Part shown: in pieces, positions 39,168-48,203 of the stretch
How positions within the stretch are numbered: position 1 is the first letter of the stretch
Layout: every line of letters starts with the position of its first letter
Assembly (NCBI RefSeq): GCF_000969835.1
Contig: NZ_KQ033912.1
Coordinates: 1,477,961 to 1,541,960 of the forward strand
Direction of reading: 5' to 3'
Origin: Parabacteroides goldsteinii DSM 19448 = WAL 12034
GTDB taxonomy: Bacteria; Bacteroidota; Bacteroidia; Bacteroidales; Tannerellaceae
DNA length: 64,000 nucleotides
Translations under genes and position numbers: made by a program
Notes under the pieces: model-generated
The model's database searches: none
The model's input: only the letters and a program-made list of their open reading frames with translations
Told to the model about the DNA's origin: nothing

Positions 39168-39737
39168 TTAGTTATTCAGAAAAAATAAAAGAAGAGGCAA
39201 GTAGTCTTTCAGTTCAGACTTTAGTTTCTTATAAGCAATATTCATTTGGTTTTCAACAGTTTTAAGAGATATATTCATTTCTACGGCAATATCTTTCTGT
39301 TTCTTCCCTTCTATTTTACTTTTAATAAAAATCTCTCGGCATTTTTCCGGTAAAGAATTTATCACTTCCGATATTATCTTTTCAATATCCTGTTCCGACA
39401 AAAGTGATTGGTCAAATAATTCCAATGACGCCAGTTTTACTTTTAAAGTAATCTGATACTCTTCTTGCATTTGGCTTACAGCCTCTCTTACAACGATATC
39501 ATGGCGTAAATGGTCGATGCACCTGTTTTTTATCGATGTAAAAAGGAAAGCAACTAAATTTATGTTATAGGTAAGAAGCTCCTTTTTCTCCCAAAGTTCT
39601 GTAAAAACATCCTGTACTATGTTTTCCGCATCTTCTTCAGACAGGACATATTCCTGAGCAAAACATTTCATTCTGGAGAAATATGATACATATATTTCTT
39701 CAAAATCATACGGTATATTCCTCTTTTCTGTTAACAT
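39168..39737 (-). CDS. ECF-type sigma factor (large PUL)
   Basis: 189 residues from ATG 39737 (MLTEKRNIPYDFEEIYVSYFSRMKCFAQEYV). The frame extends upstream to 39806, but that part would be translated from a terminator hairpin, so I reject it. Region 2 has YVLSEEDAENIVQDVFTELWEKKELL. Region 4 has LPEKCREIFIKSKIEGKKQKDIAVEMNISLKTVENQMNIAYKKLKSEL. It is paired with the FecR downstream and is the probable activator of the SusC operon. A TACTTTTG box in the preceding hairpin loop (39776-39769) should drive it. Confidence 0.94.
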   Translation of the reverse strand: MLTEKRNIPYDFEEIYVSYFSRMKCFAQEYVLSEEDAENIVQDVFTELWEKKELLTYNINLVAFLFTSIKNRCIDHLRHDIVVREAVSQMQEEYQITLKVKLASLELFDQSLLSEQDIEKIISEVINSLPEKCREIFIKSKIEGKKQKDIAVEMNISLKTVENQMNIAYKKLKSELKDYLPLLLFFLNN

Positions 39738-39752
39738 CTCTCTCTCAGATAA

Positions 39753-39798
39753 ATAAAATCCCGGAAAACAAAAGTAACTGTTTTCCGGGATTATCCAA
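39753..39798 (-). terminator. Terminator hairpin with promoter box in its loop, between the two PULs
   Basis: ATCCCGGAAAACA (39758-39770) pairs perfectly with TGTTTTCCGGGAT (39779-39791). On the minus strand it is followed by TTTATTTATC and so ends the sulfatase transcript. The loop and arm contain TACTTTTG (39776-39769) with TTGG 18 bases upstream, a promoter for the sigma gene at 39737. The design and much of the sequence match 22715-22763. Confidence 0.75.
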
Positions 39799-39811
39799 CG
39801 ATTCAAAATAT

Positions 39812-41353
39812 TTATTCTTCTATCCAGCTTAGTTGCTTCCAGACTTCGGGACCATCATTTTTCTGGGGGACTCCCGGAGTACTACGGCCTTCCCTGACGT
39901 ATTTTATCATCAGCTCCTTCAACTCTTTCACGATCTCAGGATGTTCTGCATATACATTTTTTGTTTCTGCCGGATCATCCTTCATATTATACAACTGAAC
40001 CAACGGCAATGTTTTAATTACATCATCATCCGTACCCGGTCTCGGAAAACTCCAACCGCCGGAGCCGGGAGACAACAAGAGTTTCCATTCTCCCTTACGG
40101 ATCGTGAAATCACCATTGATCGAATGATGAACCGTAGCCTCACGGATAACATTACTTTCTTTCTCATTCAACAACAAAGGCAGGATATTGTAGCTGTCCT
40201 CACCTTCAGAATCTTTCAACTGATAATCGGCAACAGCGGCAAACGTTGCAAAGAAATCAGTCAGACAGACCGTCTGGCTTACCGTATGAGATTTAACCTG
40301 TGCCGGCCATCTTACAACACAAGGGATACGGTGACCGCCGTCAAACAAGTCGGCTTTATGCCCGCGATAAATATAACTCGGATAATGCCCCTTTTCCTGT
40401 AGTTCATCAAACTTGGCCTGCGGACTGCAACCATTGTCGGTACTGAATACCAATATTGTATTATCATCAACACCGGCATCCTTCAATGCTTTCATTACTT
40501 TGCCAACCATATCATCCACCATCAGCACAAAATCGCCGTAAGGATTCAGGCCGGATTTACCCTGGTACTCCTTGATCGGCAAGATCGGAGTATGAGGGGC
40601 CGGTAACGGGAGATACAGATAGAAAGGCTTGTCTTCCTTTGATTTATCATGGATATAATCCACCGCCCTGTTGATAAAATTGGGTAACGTCTGTTCATGA
40701 TCAAAATCGGAAGCCGTCGGTCCCTTACGCCAATACTTCATACCATCATTCACCGTTACCCGGTCAGGCAAAGCAGTCGGCATATCATTTTCCACATAAA
40801 CATAAGGAGCCATATCCAGGGAAGCAATGATCCCGTAGAAATAATCGAAACCTCTTGTCGTAGGCCCGTTGGAGATAGGCTTGCTAAAATCCACACTATC
40901 CGGCCCTGCTTCTATATTATTCCAATCCCATCCGAGGTGCCATTTCCCGATACATGCCGTCTGGTACCCCTGATCCCTCAGCACAGAAGCGATCGTTCTG
41001 CGGTCCGGAGCGATCAAAGCCTTATTGTATCCCATCAATACACCGGATTTGAGATCGGAACGCCAGTTATACCGTCCGGTCAACACACTATAACGCGAAG
41101 GTGTGCTGACGGATGAACTGGAATGTGCATCTGTAAAAATAACTCCTTCATTGGCAATCCGGTCGATATTAGTCGTTTTTATCTTGGAATTTTCATTCAA
41201 TGCAGAAACATCTCCATATCCCATATCATCCGCAAAGATGAACACGATATTCGGCTTCTTTGCTTCCTGTGGCTGTTGTTGGGCACAACTGCTAAAGACT
41301 GCCAGGCTGCCTAAAGAAAGAAGCAGCCCGCGATTTTTGATTAACTTATTCAT
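39812..41353 (-). CDS. Type I sulfatase, Ser-type formylglycine, lipoprotein (compact PUL)
   Basis: 513 residues with lipobox FSSC (Cys23). The metal site begins IFADDMGYGDVS (residues 39-50) and the signature S-T-P-S-R is at 83-87, so Ser83 is the formylglycine precursor. Other family parts are ACIGKWHLGWDW, LPLPAPHTPILP and FSTDNGCSPQAKF. It is closer to arylsulfatase A-like members than the sulfatase at 18492-19937 and differs in anchor. It is the only enzyme of the compact PUL, 9 bases after SusD, so desulfation is the single degradative step encoded there. A terminator follows. Confidence 0.94.
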   Translation of the reverse strand: MNKLIKNRGLLLSLGSLAVFSSCAQQQPQEAKKPNIVFIFADDMGYGDVSALNENSKIKTTNIDRIANEGVIFTDAHSSSSVSTPSRYSVLTGRYNWRSDLKSGVLMGYNKALIAPDRRTIASVLRDQGYQTACIGKWHLGWDWNNIEAGPDSVDFSKPISNGPTTRGFDYFYGIIASLDMAPYVYVENDMPTALPDRVTVNDGMKYWRKGPTASDFDHEQTLPNFINRAVDYIHDKSKEDKPFYLYLPLPAPHTPILPIKEYQGKSGLNPYGDFVLMVDDMVGKVMKALKDAGVDDNTILVFSTDNGCSPQAKFDELQEKGHYPSYIYRGHKADLFDGGHRIPCVVRWPAQVKSHTVSQTVCLTDFFATFAAVADYQLKDSEGEDSYNILPLLLNEKESNVIREATVHHSINGDFTIRKGEWKLLLSPGSGGWSFPRPGTDDDVIKTLPLVQLYNMKDDPAETKNVYAEHPEIVKELKELMIKYVREGRSTPGVPQKNDGPEVWKQLSWIEE

Positions 41354-41362
41354 ATCTCTGTT

Positions 41363-42904
41363 TTATTTGTAATTCGGGTTCTGAACCAAAACGCCATTGT
41401 TCTTGTCAATCTCACTTTGCGGTATCGGCCACAAATAAAAACGATCTTCAAATACAGATTTATACAATGGCAATGTCGGCTCGTCAAAGTTATTCATAAT
41501 TTCTCCAATAATACGCCATCGTTTCAGATCAAAATAGCGATGCCCTTCAAATGCTAATTCTATCCGCCTTTCATGACGTATCTTTTCGCGCATCTGTGTC
41601 TGATTCAAACCGGTCGGTAACGGCGGCATATCAACACCTTTACGGGCACGGATACTGTTAATCGCATCATACGCTTTCTGAGTCGGGCCATTCACTTCAT
41701 TCTCTGCCTCCGCTATAGCCAGCAATATTTCGGCATATCTGAAATGTACCCAGTCCTGATCACTACGCGTATTATACCCGATCGGATACTGCGTCTTGTC
41801 GCGGGTTACAAATTTCTTCAGTCCGTAACCGGTCGGCAAAACGCCCGTAACAGGCTGTTCGACATCTCCCATAACCAATTGCTGATAAAAAGTGGACATA
41901 TCCAAACGGGGATCTCGGTTTTCAATCGGGTTTTCCGGATTATATAACGGATTTTCCGTAGAAAAAGAGGTACCGTCCTTAAACTCAAATTCACTCACCA
42001 GGTTCGTCAAAGGAGCACAACGTAACCATGCGCCAAACCATAGATCACTCGTATGCCAATTATTGGGAGCCAGATATTTCGTCGAGAAAATGATCTCCGT
42101 ATTCGTTTCCTGCCCTGCACCCTGAAAAATGCTTTCAAAATCATTACTTAACGAATAGCCTTTTATTTGCTCAGCCACAGTCAGTATATTTCCCATTTTT
42201 CCAATATCAGCTTTCCCATTGTCATTATATGCGTCATATAACATAATTCTGACCTTTAAAGCAAGAGCCGCACCTTTTGTCACTCTTCCGGGTAATTCCA
42301 AATAGGTATTGTCCGGCAACAGCCCAATGGCATCATCCAGATCCGAATAAATCTGTTCTAAGATTTTTGCAGCTTCAACTTTCGGCTGATATTGTGTTTC
42401 AAGATCGAGGGGTTCAAGGATCAAAGGAACATCTCCGTAACATCTATACAAGAATGAATAATAAAATGCTCTGAGGAAAAGTACCTGTCCTTTATAAAAA
42501 TCTCTCTCTGTATCCGATAAGTCGGTATTTTCGTATCGGTCCAATTGATAAAGAAATAAATTCATACGGGTAATCCCGACATACGAACCTTTATATACAT
42601 CTTGAATTATGCCTACAGTCGACGGGTCTATATTCCCTTGGAATACATCAAAAGTGATTCCTTCGCCCACACTATGACAATTATCAACAAAGCTATCCCA
42701 TTGAGGAGTACCGAATGAGAAATAACCATGGCTAAATTTCGTCATTGTCCCGTAACAGGCGGTCAGAGCCATATCCAAATCGCTTTTTTGTTTCCAGAAT
42801 GTATTCTCCGAAGGTTTGGACGGCGGATTCTTTTCCAGAAAATCATCACATCCGCTCATGATAACAACCAATGCCAGCAGCAAATAATATTTAGCTTTCT
42901 TCAT
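41363..42904 (-). CDS. SusD/RagB-family surface lipoprotein (compact PUL)
   Basis: 513 residues from ATG 42904 (MKKAKYYLLL, lipobox IMSGC); an ATG 6 bases upstream is in frame and may be used instead. The mature start is DDFLEKNPPSKPSENTFWK, typical of SusD. Later marks are AYYSFLYRCYGDVPLILEPLD, FRYAEILLAIAEAENEVNGPTQKAYDAINSIRARKGV, FEGHRYFDLKRWRIIGE and YLWPIPQSEIDKNNGVLVQNPNYK. Length and motifs are classical. It forms the lid of the SusC encoded 12 bases upstream. Confidence 0.95.
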   Translation of the reverse strand: MKKAKYYLLLALVVIMSGCDDFLEKNPPSKPSENTFWKQKSDLDMALTACYGTMTKFSHGYFSFGTPQWDSFVDNCHSVGEGITFDVFQGNIDPSTVGIIQDVYKGSYVGITRMNLFLYQLDRYENTDLSDTERDFYKGQVLFLRAFYYSFLYRCYGDVPLILEPLDLETQYQPKVEAAKILEQIYSDLDDAIGLLPDNTYLELPGRVTKGAALALKVRIMLYDAYNDNGKADIGKMGNILTVAEQIKGYSLSNDFESIFQGAGQETNTEIIFSTKYLAPNNWHTSDLWFGAWLRCAPLTNLVSEFEFKDGTSFSTENPLYNPENPIENRDPRLDMSTFYQQLVMGDVEQPVTGVLPTGYGLKKFVTRDKTQYPIGYNTRSDQDWVHFRYAEILLAIAEAENEVNGPTQKAYDAINSIRARKGVDMPPLPTGLNQTQMREKIRHERRIELAFEGHRYFDLKRWRIIGEIMNNFDEPTLPLYKSVFEDRFYLWPIPQSEIDKNNGVLVQNPNYK

Positions 42905-42916
42905 AACCATATCGAA

Positions 42917-45900
42917 TTAAAATTGGACGTTAATACCAAATGAACAAATCTTATTTTGCGGATAAGCGACAAAACGACCGTCTTCTTCTCTTTCCGGATC
43001 CAATTCCGGATAATTGGTAATTGTCGCCAGATTATCACCGGAGAAGAATATACGTATCCTTTCAACCAACATTTTCCTTGTCAACTCTACAGGAATAGTA
43101 TAGCCTATTGTCAGATTCTTGAGACGCAAATAAGAAGCATCTTTCAAAAAGTAAGAATTCTTTCTTGTATTCTTGCTACCGCCGAAATCATCAAAATACA
43201 TTTTCGGATACTTTGCGTTATCCGGATTATCTTCTGTCCAGCGATATTTTACATAATCAATTGTCGGAGCACTACCCTGACGGAATGGCTGTAATCCCCA
43301 ATCCGTAACATAATGTTTCTTTCCTTCAACACCTTGCAGCAGAAGAGAAACGTCAAATCCCTTCCAACTGGCAGACAAATTAAATGCATACTCAAATTTA
43401 GGGAATCGTCCGTCAATCACTACACGGTCATTATTATCTATCACACCGTCATTATTGGCATCACGATATTTCAGGTCGCCCGGCAATGTATTATCATTGA
43501 ACTGTTTGGGTGAATTTTTCACATCATCCTCATCCCTAAAAATACCGATACAATCCAGCATATAATAAGAATTGTAAGGCAAACCTTCCTGACGCAAATA
43601 ATGTCCGGATATTTCATCAGCACCAAACTTTGTCACCTTGTTCCTGTTACGGTCAAAATAGAAACCTACATTATAATTTAATCCCTTGAAAAGACCGCCT
43701 TTAATATTATTTACATATTGCGCATTAATTTCAAAGCCTTTATTCTCCATCTCACCGTTATTTATAACAGGTGCATCCAATCCTAAAGCCCCTGTAACCT
43801 GGGCATCCCGGAGAATGTTTTTTGTTTTCTTTTTATACCAGTCAAGCGTAACATTAAGACCATTGAATACTGTTGCCTCCAAACCTATATCAGTAACGGT
43901 AGTAGTCTCCCATGTTATATTCCGGTTTGCATACTTGGTTTGTGCATAACCGGTCGACAAAGAAGAATTATCAAATGTATAATTTCCCTCATTTTCCATG
44001 ACTGCCTGATAAGGGTATATACCAATATTCTGATTACCTAACTGTCCCCAGGAAGCCCTAATCTTCATACTATTCAACCATGACCAATGCAAATTCTGCA
44101 TAAACTGTTCTTCTGTCATTCTCCAACCGGCAGAGAAAGAAGGGAATATACCCCATCTGTCGTCAGGATTAATGCGGGAAGAACCATCATAACGGAAGTT
44201 GGCCTCAAACAAATAACGTTCCTTATAGTTATAATTGAAACGTCCGAAAATACCCATTAACGACCATTGCTCAAGATTTCCTTCTGCCTCCTGTAATTCT
44301 TTCGAACCGGCATCAATCTCCGTCAACGGGAACGGAAAATCTTTTCTATACCCCTTCAGCCAATCATAATCATTTGTTTCCTGAGAATAACCCAATTGCA
44401 GACCGAAATTATGATTCTGGTCTTTTGTTGACACATCATACTTCAGATAAGAATACAGATAAGTATAGAATGTATGATAATCATTCGAATTCAGGCCTTT
44501 TGCACCCACATCCAGTTCATTCATATATTCACCGGAGTGATAATTATAAAGTTTTACCAACGGACGCCATTCTTTCTCTCTTTCTGCGATCATGCGAACC
44601 GCTCCCTTTGTATGCCAGGACAACCCTTTAACAATATCTATTGTCAACCAGGCCTGTGCATTCACATCATAACTCGTATTTTTACGTAATGCATCATTAC
44701 CGACCAAAGCAATCACATTCTTGTTATTACTTTCCCACGGATAAGCCTTGTACACCCATGAACCGTCGGAACGTTGAGGTGCATAGGTGGGTGCCTGTGC
44801 AAAAATAGAAGTAAAGCTGCCGTCTGTGCCTCCCTCATAAGGACGTTTTCTGTCCCCTCTCATAAACCCCACATACGAACCGAATTTCATCCATTTGGTT
44901 ATCTGGCTTTGCAGATCTGCCGTAAAATTATACTTCTTATATCCGTGTCCGTCCATTGTTCCGTTTTCATCGGCATAATACATAGAGACATTGTATGACA
45001 TCTTATCCGATCCGCCGGAAACAGCTACATTGTGATTATGTGAGAACGTACTGTGGATATGTTCGCCCAACCAATCATAATTAGGATATTCCGGATCACC
45101 CGGTTTAGCATTTTTATACTGGTCAATAATGTCCTGGGGATACAAACCCGAAGAAATACCGGAATTCGCTTTAGCCTCATTCCACAAATTCATATAATCC
45201 ACGGAATTGGTAACGACATTCAGCATACGTGTCGGAGAATAAATAGCAAAGTTTCCGGAATAACTGATCGATGTCTTTTTATTTATACCCGTTTTCGTTG
45301 TCACCAATACTACACCATTAGCCGCACGCGCACCATATACAGCAGCAGAAGCGGCATCTTTCAATACCGATATACTTTCAATCGCATTCGGATCGAGATT
45401 TGACAGATCTCCCGGAACACCGTTGATCAGTACCAGCGGATCGGAGCCGGCATCGGAATACGTGCCTTGTCCGCGAACCCGTAAACTCACTTTATTATTA
45501 CCCGACTGTCCGGAACCGTTTACGACACGCAAACCCGGAACTTGCCCCTGTAACATGGAAGTTGCATTGGTAACAGGACGTTTAGTCATCTCTTCCCCTT
45601 TCACTACAGAAACAGCACCGGTAAGATTTACCTTTTTCTGAACACCATAACCTACGACAACCACTTCCTCCAGTTTTTGTGTGTCTTCCATCAATCTCAC
45701 ATTTATCATCTTCTGGTTATTCACGGCTATTTCTTTGGATATATATCCGATATAGGAAAATAAAAGGACCGAATTTCCTTTTACGCTTAATGAATAATTG
45801 CCGTCGATGTCGGAGATACAACCATTTGTTGTTCCTCTTTCCATCACATTCGCACCGATAATCGGTTCGCCATGTTCATCTGTGATTGTCCCGGTTACCA

Positions 45901-46261
45901 CCAGATTCTCCTTTTCCTGCTTTTTATTCTCGGCAGAAATAACAATATGATTATTTTTAATTACATAAGAGCAATTTGTTCCCTGTAAAATCTGATTTAA
46001 TGTTTCATCCAGATTTTTATTACCAGTTCCAAGCTCTATCTTCTTATGAATATTCAAAACCGATTCATCATAGTCAACCGACATGTCTGTCTGTTTCTCG
46101 ATCTCGGCAAACGCTTTTTTGATTGTCAGACTATTTTCGGAAAACGTTATGGTCTGAGACCATATAACCGTAAATTGCGAAAAAAGGAAAAGAAAAAGTA
46201 TTATTGCTACCCGGAACAAACTATTCAGTTTATTCCATTGTGTTTTCAGGTTTATTTCCAT
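42917..46261 (-). CDS. SusC-type TonB-dependent transporter with STN domain (compact PUL)
   Basis: 1114 residues. Signal peptide, STN domain (about 38-108, ITFSENSLTIKKAFAEIEKQTDMSVDYDESVL), carboxypeptidase-like domain (about 120-190, VTGTITDEHGEPIIGANVMERGTTNGCISDIDGNYSL), VVVVGYGVQKKVNLTGAV, plug (TRLRVV.. region LVLINGVPGDLSNLDPNAIESISVLKDAASAAVYGARAANG) and a barrel ending SFGINVQF. The STN domain implies dialogue with the FecR at 46419-47411. The start codon sits in CAAAGGTATGG, and the antisense strand of this reads as a -7 box. Confidence 0.95.
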   Translation of the reverse strand: MEINLKTQWNKLNSLFRVAIILFLFLFSQFTVIWSQTITFSENSLTIKKAFAEIEKQTDMSVDYDESVLNIHKKIELGTGNKNLDETLNQILQGTNCSYVIKNNHIVISAENKKQEKENLVVTGTITDEHGEPIIGANVMERGTTNGCISDIDGNYSLSVKGNSVLLFSYIGYISKEIAVNNQKMINVRLMEDTQKLEEVVVVGYGVQKKVNLTGAVSVVKGEEMTKRPVTNATSMLQGQVPGLRVVNGSGQSGNNKVSLRVRGQGTYSDAGSDPLVLINGVPGDLSNLDPNAIESISVLKDAASAAVYGARAANGVVLVTTKTGINKKTSISYSGNFAIYSPTRMLNVVTNSVDYMNLWNEAKANSGISSGLYPQDIIDQYKNAKPGDPEYPNYDWLGEHIHSTFSHNHNVAVSGGSDKMSYNVSMYYADENGTMDGHGYKKYNFTADLQSQITKWMKFGSYVGFMRGDRKRPYEGGTDGSFTSIFAQAPTYAPQRSDGSWVYKAYPWESNNKNVIALVGNDALRKNTSYDVNAQAWLTIDIVKGLSWHTKGAVRMIAEREKEWRPLVKLYNYHSGEYMNELDVGAKGLNSNDYHTFYTYLYSYLKYDVSTKDQNHNFGLQLGYSQETNDYDWLKGYRKDFPFPLTEIDAGSKELQEAEGNLEQWSLMGIFGRFNYNYKERYLFEANFRYDGSSRINPDDRWGIFPSFSAGWRMTEEQFMQNLHWSWLNSMKIRASWGQLGNQNIGIYPYQAVMENEGNYTFDNSSLSTGYAQTKYANRNITWETTTVTDIGLEATVFNGLNVTLDWYKKKTKNILRDAQVTGALGLDAPVINNGEMENKGFEINAQYVNNIKGGLFKGLNYNVGFYFDRNRNKVTKFGADEISGHYLRQEGLPYNSYYMLDCIGIFRDEDDVKNSPKQFNDNTLPGDLKYRDANNDGVIDNNDRVVIDGRFPKFEYAFNLSASWKGFDVSLLLQGVEGKKHYVTDWGLQPFRQGSAPTIDYVKYRWTEDNPDNAKYPKMYFDDFGGSKNTRKNSYFLKDASYLRLKNLTIGYTIPVELTRKMLVERIRIFFSGDNLATITNYPELDPEREEDGRFVAYPQNKICSFGINVQF

Positions 46262-46273
46262 ACCTTTGTAAAA

Positions 46274-46398
46274 TTAGATTTTAAAGTTGAATACTATATT
46301 ATTTACCACCTGTTTCAGGCGATTTATTAATTGGTGTTCACCACGATTTCAAATCCGGGGAGTTCTGATTGGCGTCGTCTTCCCGGGTTCTTTTTTTC
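46274..46398 (+). ncRNA. Candidate antisense RNA in the SusC leader (compact PUL)
   Basis: On the plus strand TACCTTTG (46261-46268) has an ATTG at 46237-46240, 20 bases upstream, a fair Bacteroidetes promoter. AATCCGGGGAG (46352-46362) pairs with CTTCCCGGGTT (46379-46389) over 11 bases including two G-T pairs, followed by CTTTTTTTC. The RNA would be about 125 nt and fully antisense to the SusC leader. The T-tract also encodes Lys codons of a possible small ORF on the other strand, so the two readings compete. Confidence 0.45.
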
Positions 46399-46400
46399 AT
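46338..46400 (-). CDS. Possible 20-residue leader peptide between FecR and SusC
   Basis: ATG at 46400 is preceded by GGAGG (46412-46408) with 7 bases spacing, a near-ideal Shine-Dalgarno that is rare in this phylum. It encodes 20 residues starting MKKRTRED and ending LKSW, then TGA. There is no signal sequence. It could be a translated leader affecting the hairpin at 46352-46389, or chance. I recognise no family. Confidence 0.35.
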   Translation of the reverse strand: MKKRTREDDANQNSPDLKSW

Positions 46401-46418
46401 AATGTATCCTCCGTTTTT

Positions 46419-47411
46419 TTAGTTTATGTATATCACATTATCTTTAATCCTGTAATTTAATCCGTTCACCATTTCTTTCAGAATATCCAGTACCTGGTTC
46501 AAGCCTTCATCCGGCCGGAATTTCATTGTGAAACTACGTCCTGCAAACTTGCCAGTCTCATAGTTAATCGTCACATCGAAACGCCTTTCTATCGTCTTCA
46601 CGATATAATCGAACGAAGCCCCCTGGAAGGTGAGATATCCGTGTTTCCACTGCATGACTTTGCCGGCATCAACAACTTCTTTGGAAACGGTCCGCAATAA
46701 ACTGTTATATACGACCTGCTCATCCGGGTGGAGAATGATCGGCTTATCTGCTGTGAGGTCGGTACTTACCCGGACCTTCCCTTCCTCCAACGTCGCAACG
46801 GTCAATTCCGAATCCGAATAAGCCTCTACATTAAATACCGTCCCCAGCGCCTCCACATCCATATGGCTTGTCTTAACAATGAAAGGTTTTTCCGGATCTT
46901 TAGCCACATTGAAGCTCGCTTCCCCATTCAGGTAAATAGCTCGTTTGTTACCTTCAAACTTTGCGGCATATACCAATAGCGATCCTGAATTCAGCCATAC
47001 CACAGAACCGTCCGATAAAGTAATTTGCTTTCTCTCGCCGTTCGGCACAAAACATTCCGTCCATTCCGGCTCTATAACCTTCGGCTCGCCCTGCATCACA
47101 AACCAGGCACTGGCGGCACCGATCAGAGGTAACAGCAATATGGCGGCAATCCGGAGAGCCTGTTGATACATAGATCGCTTAACTACCTGACGGCCAACTG
47201 CTTCCATACGACAACGTAACCTGTACAGTTCCTGTACAGTCCGACCGTCTGCTTCTGCCGGAACCTGTTCCCAAAGTTCCCGCATTGCCTCTTCCTTTTC
47301 CTGCTGATGGGTTCCGCCGACAAACCACTTCCGGAAAGACATCTGGATTGCATCCGGAAGATCATTTCCGAAGAATTTAGTGATTAATGTATGTATCGTT
47401 TTATTCGCCAT
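46419..47411 (-). CDS. FecR-family anti-sigma factor (compact PUL)
   Basis: 330 residues. The N-terminal region (about 1-85) is cytoplasmic; a membrane segment follows (about 88-107, IAAILLLPLIGAASAWFVM). The FecR domain (about 128-215) contains RKQITLSDGSVVWLNSGSLLVYAAKF and GEASFNVAKDPEKPFIVKTSHMDVEALGTVFNV. The C-terminal DUF4974 domain (about 260-329) has GYLTFQGASFDYIVKTIERRFDVTINYE. Its sigma partner is encoded upstream and its receptor partner is the SusC downstream. A 157-base leader region separates it from SusC. Confidence 0.95.
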   Translation of the reverse strand: MANKTIHTLITKFFGNDLPDAIQMSFRKWFVGGTHQQEKEEAMRELWEQVPAEADGRTVQELYRLRCRMEAVGRQVVKRSMYQQALRIAAILLLPLIGAASAWFVMQGEPKVIEPEWTECFVPNGERKQITLSDGSVVWLNSGSLLVYAAKFEGNKRAIYLNGEASFNVAKDPEKPFIVKTSHMDVEALGTVFNVEAYSDSELTVATLEEGKVRVSTDLTADKPIILHPDEQVVYNSLLRTVSKEVVDAGKVMQWKHGYLTFQGASFDYIVKTIERRFDVTINYETGKFAGRSFTMKFRPDEGLNQVLDILKEMVNGLNYRIKDNVIYIN

Positions 47412-47477
47412 TTCATCCCCTGTTTATATTGAAGACGGGACAAGGAGCAGGCACACACAGTCCAAAAGAGATTTTTT

Positions 47478-48038
47478 TCAAAAAAGTAATAAAAAAGCTC
47501 CGCGCACGACTTCACGAAGGTCCGCCAACGCCTGACTTACATGGTTCTCAACAGTCCGTTTATTAATTTGCAACTTCTGTGAAATTTCTTCATTCGATAA
47601 CCCTTCTTTCCGGCTCATCTTAAAAATACGCCGGCGTTGCTCCGGCATTTGTTCGATGGCAATATCGATCAGTATCGATAATTCTTTTGCATAGATATCC
47701 TCTTCTATCAGGTCGGTATAAGCAGAGGATGAAGATTGTAATTTCTGTTCGTAAGACTCTTTTACAAGGCTGTGTTCATAATAATCGTAGACCATATTAC
47801 GAGCCATACGAAATAAATAAGCTTTCAGGGAACTGACCTTAGAAATGCTTTCCCGGTTTGTCCAGACCTTGAAGAAAATATCCTGAGCCATATCGCACGC
47901 CTCTTCCTCATCCTTAATGAAACCTTTGAGAAAGTTCTTTACCCGCGGATGGTACAACATAAACAGGGCATCGAAGGACTTATGATCCCCCTGCCCCAAT
48001 TTTTCCAGATATTCAGATTCCCGATCGACCTCCATCAT
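47478..48038 (-). CDS. ECF-type sigma factor (compact PUL)
   Basis: 186 residues if translation starts at ATG 48038 (MMEVDRESEYLEKL); the open frame extends to an ATG at 48107 with an unlikely hydrophobic start. A TATATTTG box (48050-48043) lies just upstream of 48038, which would make the mRNA nearly leaderless, so the start is uncertain. Region 2 is FLKGFIKDEEEACDMAQDIFFKVWTNRESI. Region 4 is MPEQRRRIFKMSRKEGLSNEEISQKLQINKRTVENHVSQALADLREVV. It is partnered with the FecR downstream and probably activates the SusC-SusD-sulfatase operon. Confidence 0.93.
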   Translation of the reverse strand: MMEVDRESEYLEKLGQGDHKSFDALFMLYHPRVKNFLKGFIKDEEEACDMAQDIFFKVWTNRESISKVSSLKAYLFRMARNMVYDYYEHSLVKESYEQKLQSSSSAYTDLIEEDIYAKELSILIDIAIEQMPEQRRRIFKMSRKEGLSNEEISQKLQINKRTVENHVSQALADLREVVRGAFLLLF

Positions 48039-48203
48039 ATCGCAAATATAGATATTATTTAAGAACAGATAATATCTTACGATATAAAACGTAAATTTAC
48101 CGGACACAGCATCATTCTTTCGACAAAACTCAAATTATTGATATTCTTATTCCTATCTTTAGCCAATCAAATAACAACATTTATAAATCTAACACCGGAA
48201 AAA

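Noticed and set aside
39738..39806. Longer start for the sigma factor of the large PUL
   Set aside because: The extension is the terminator/promoter hairpin, and the extra residues are not sigma-like.
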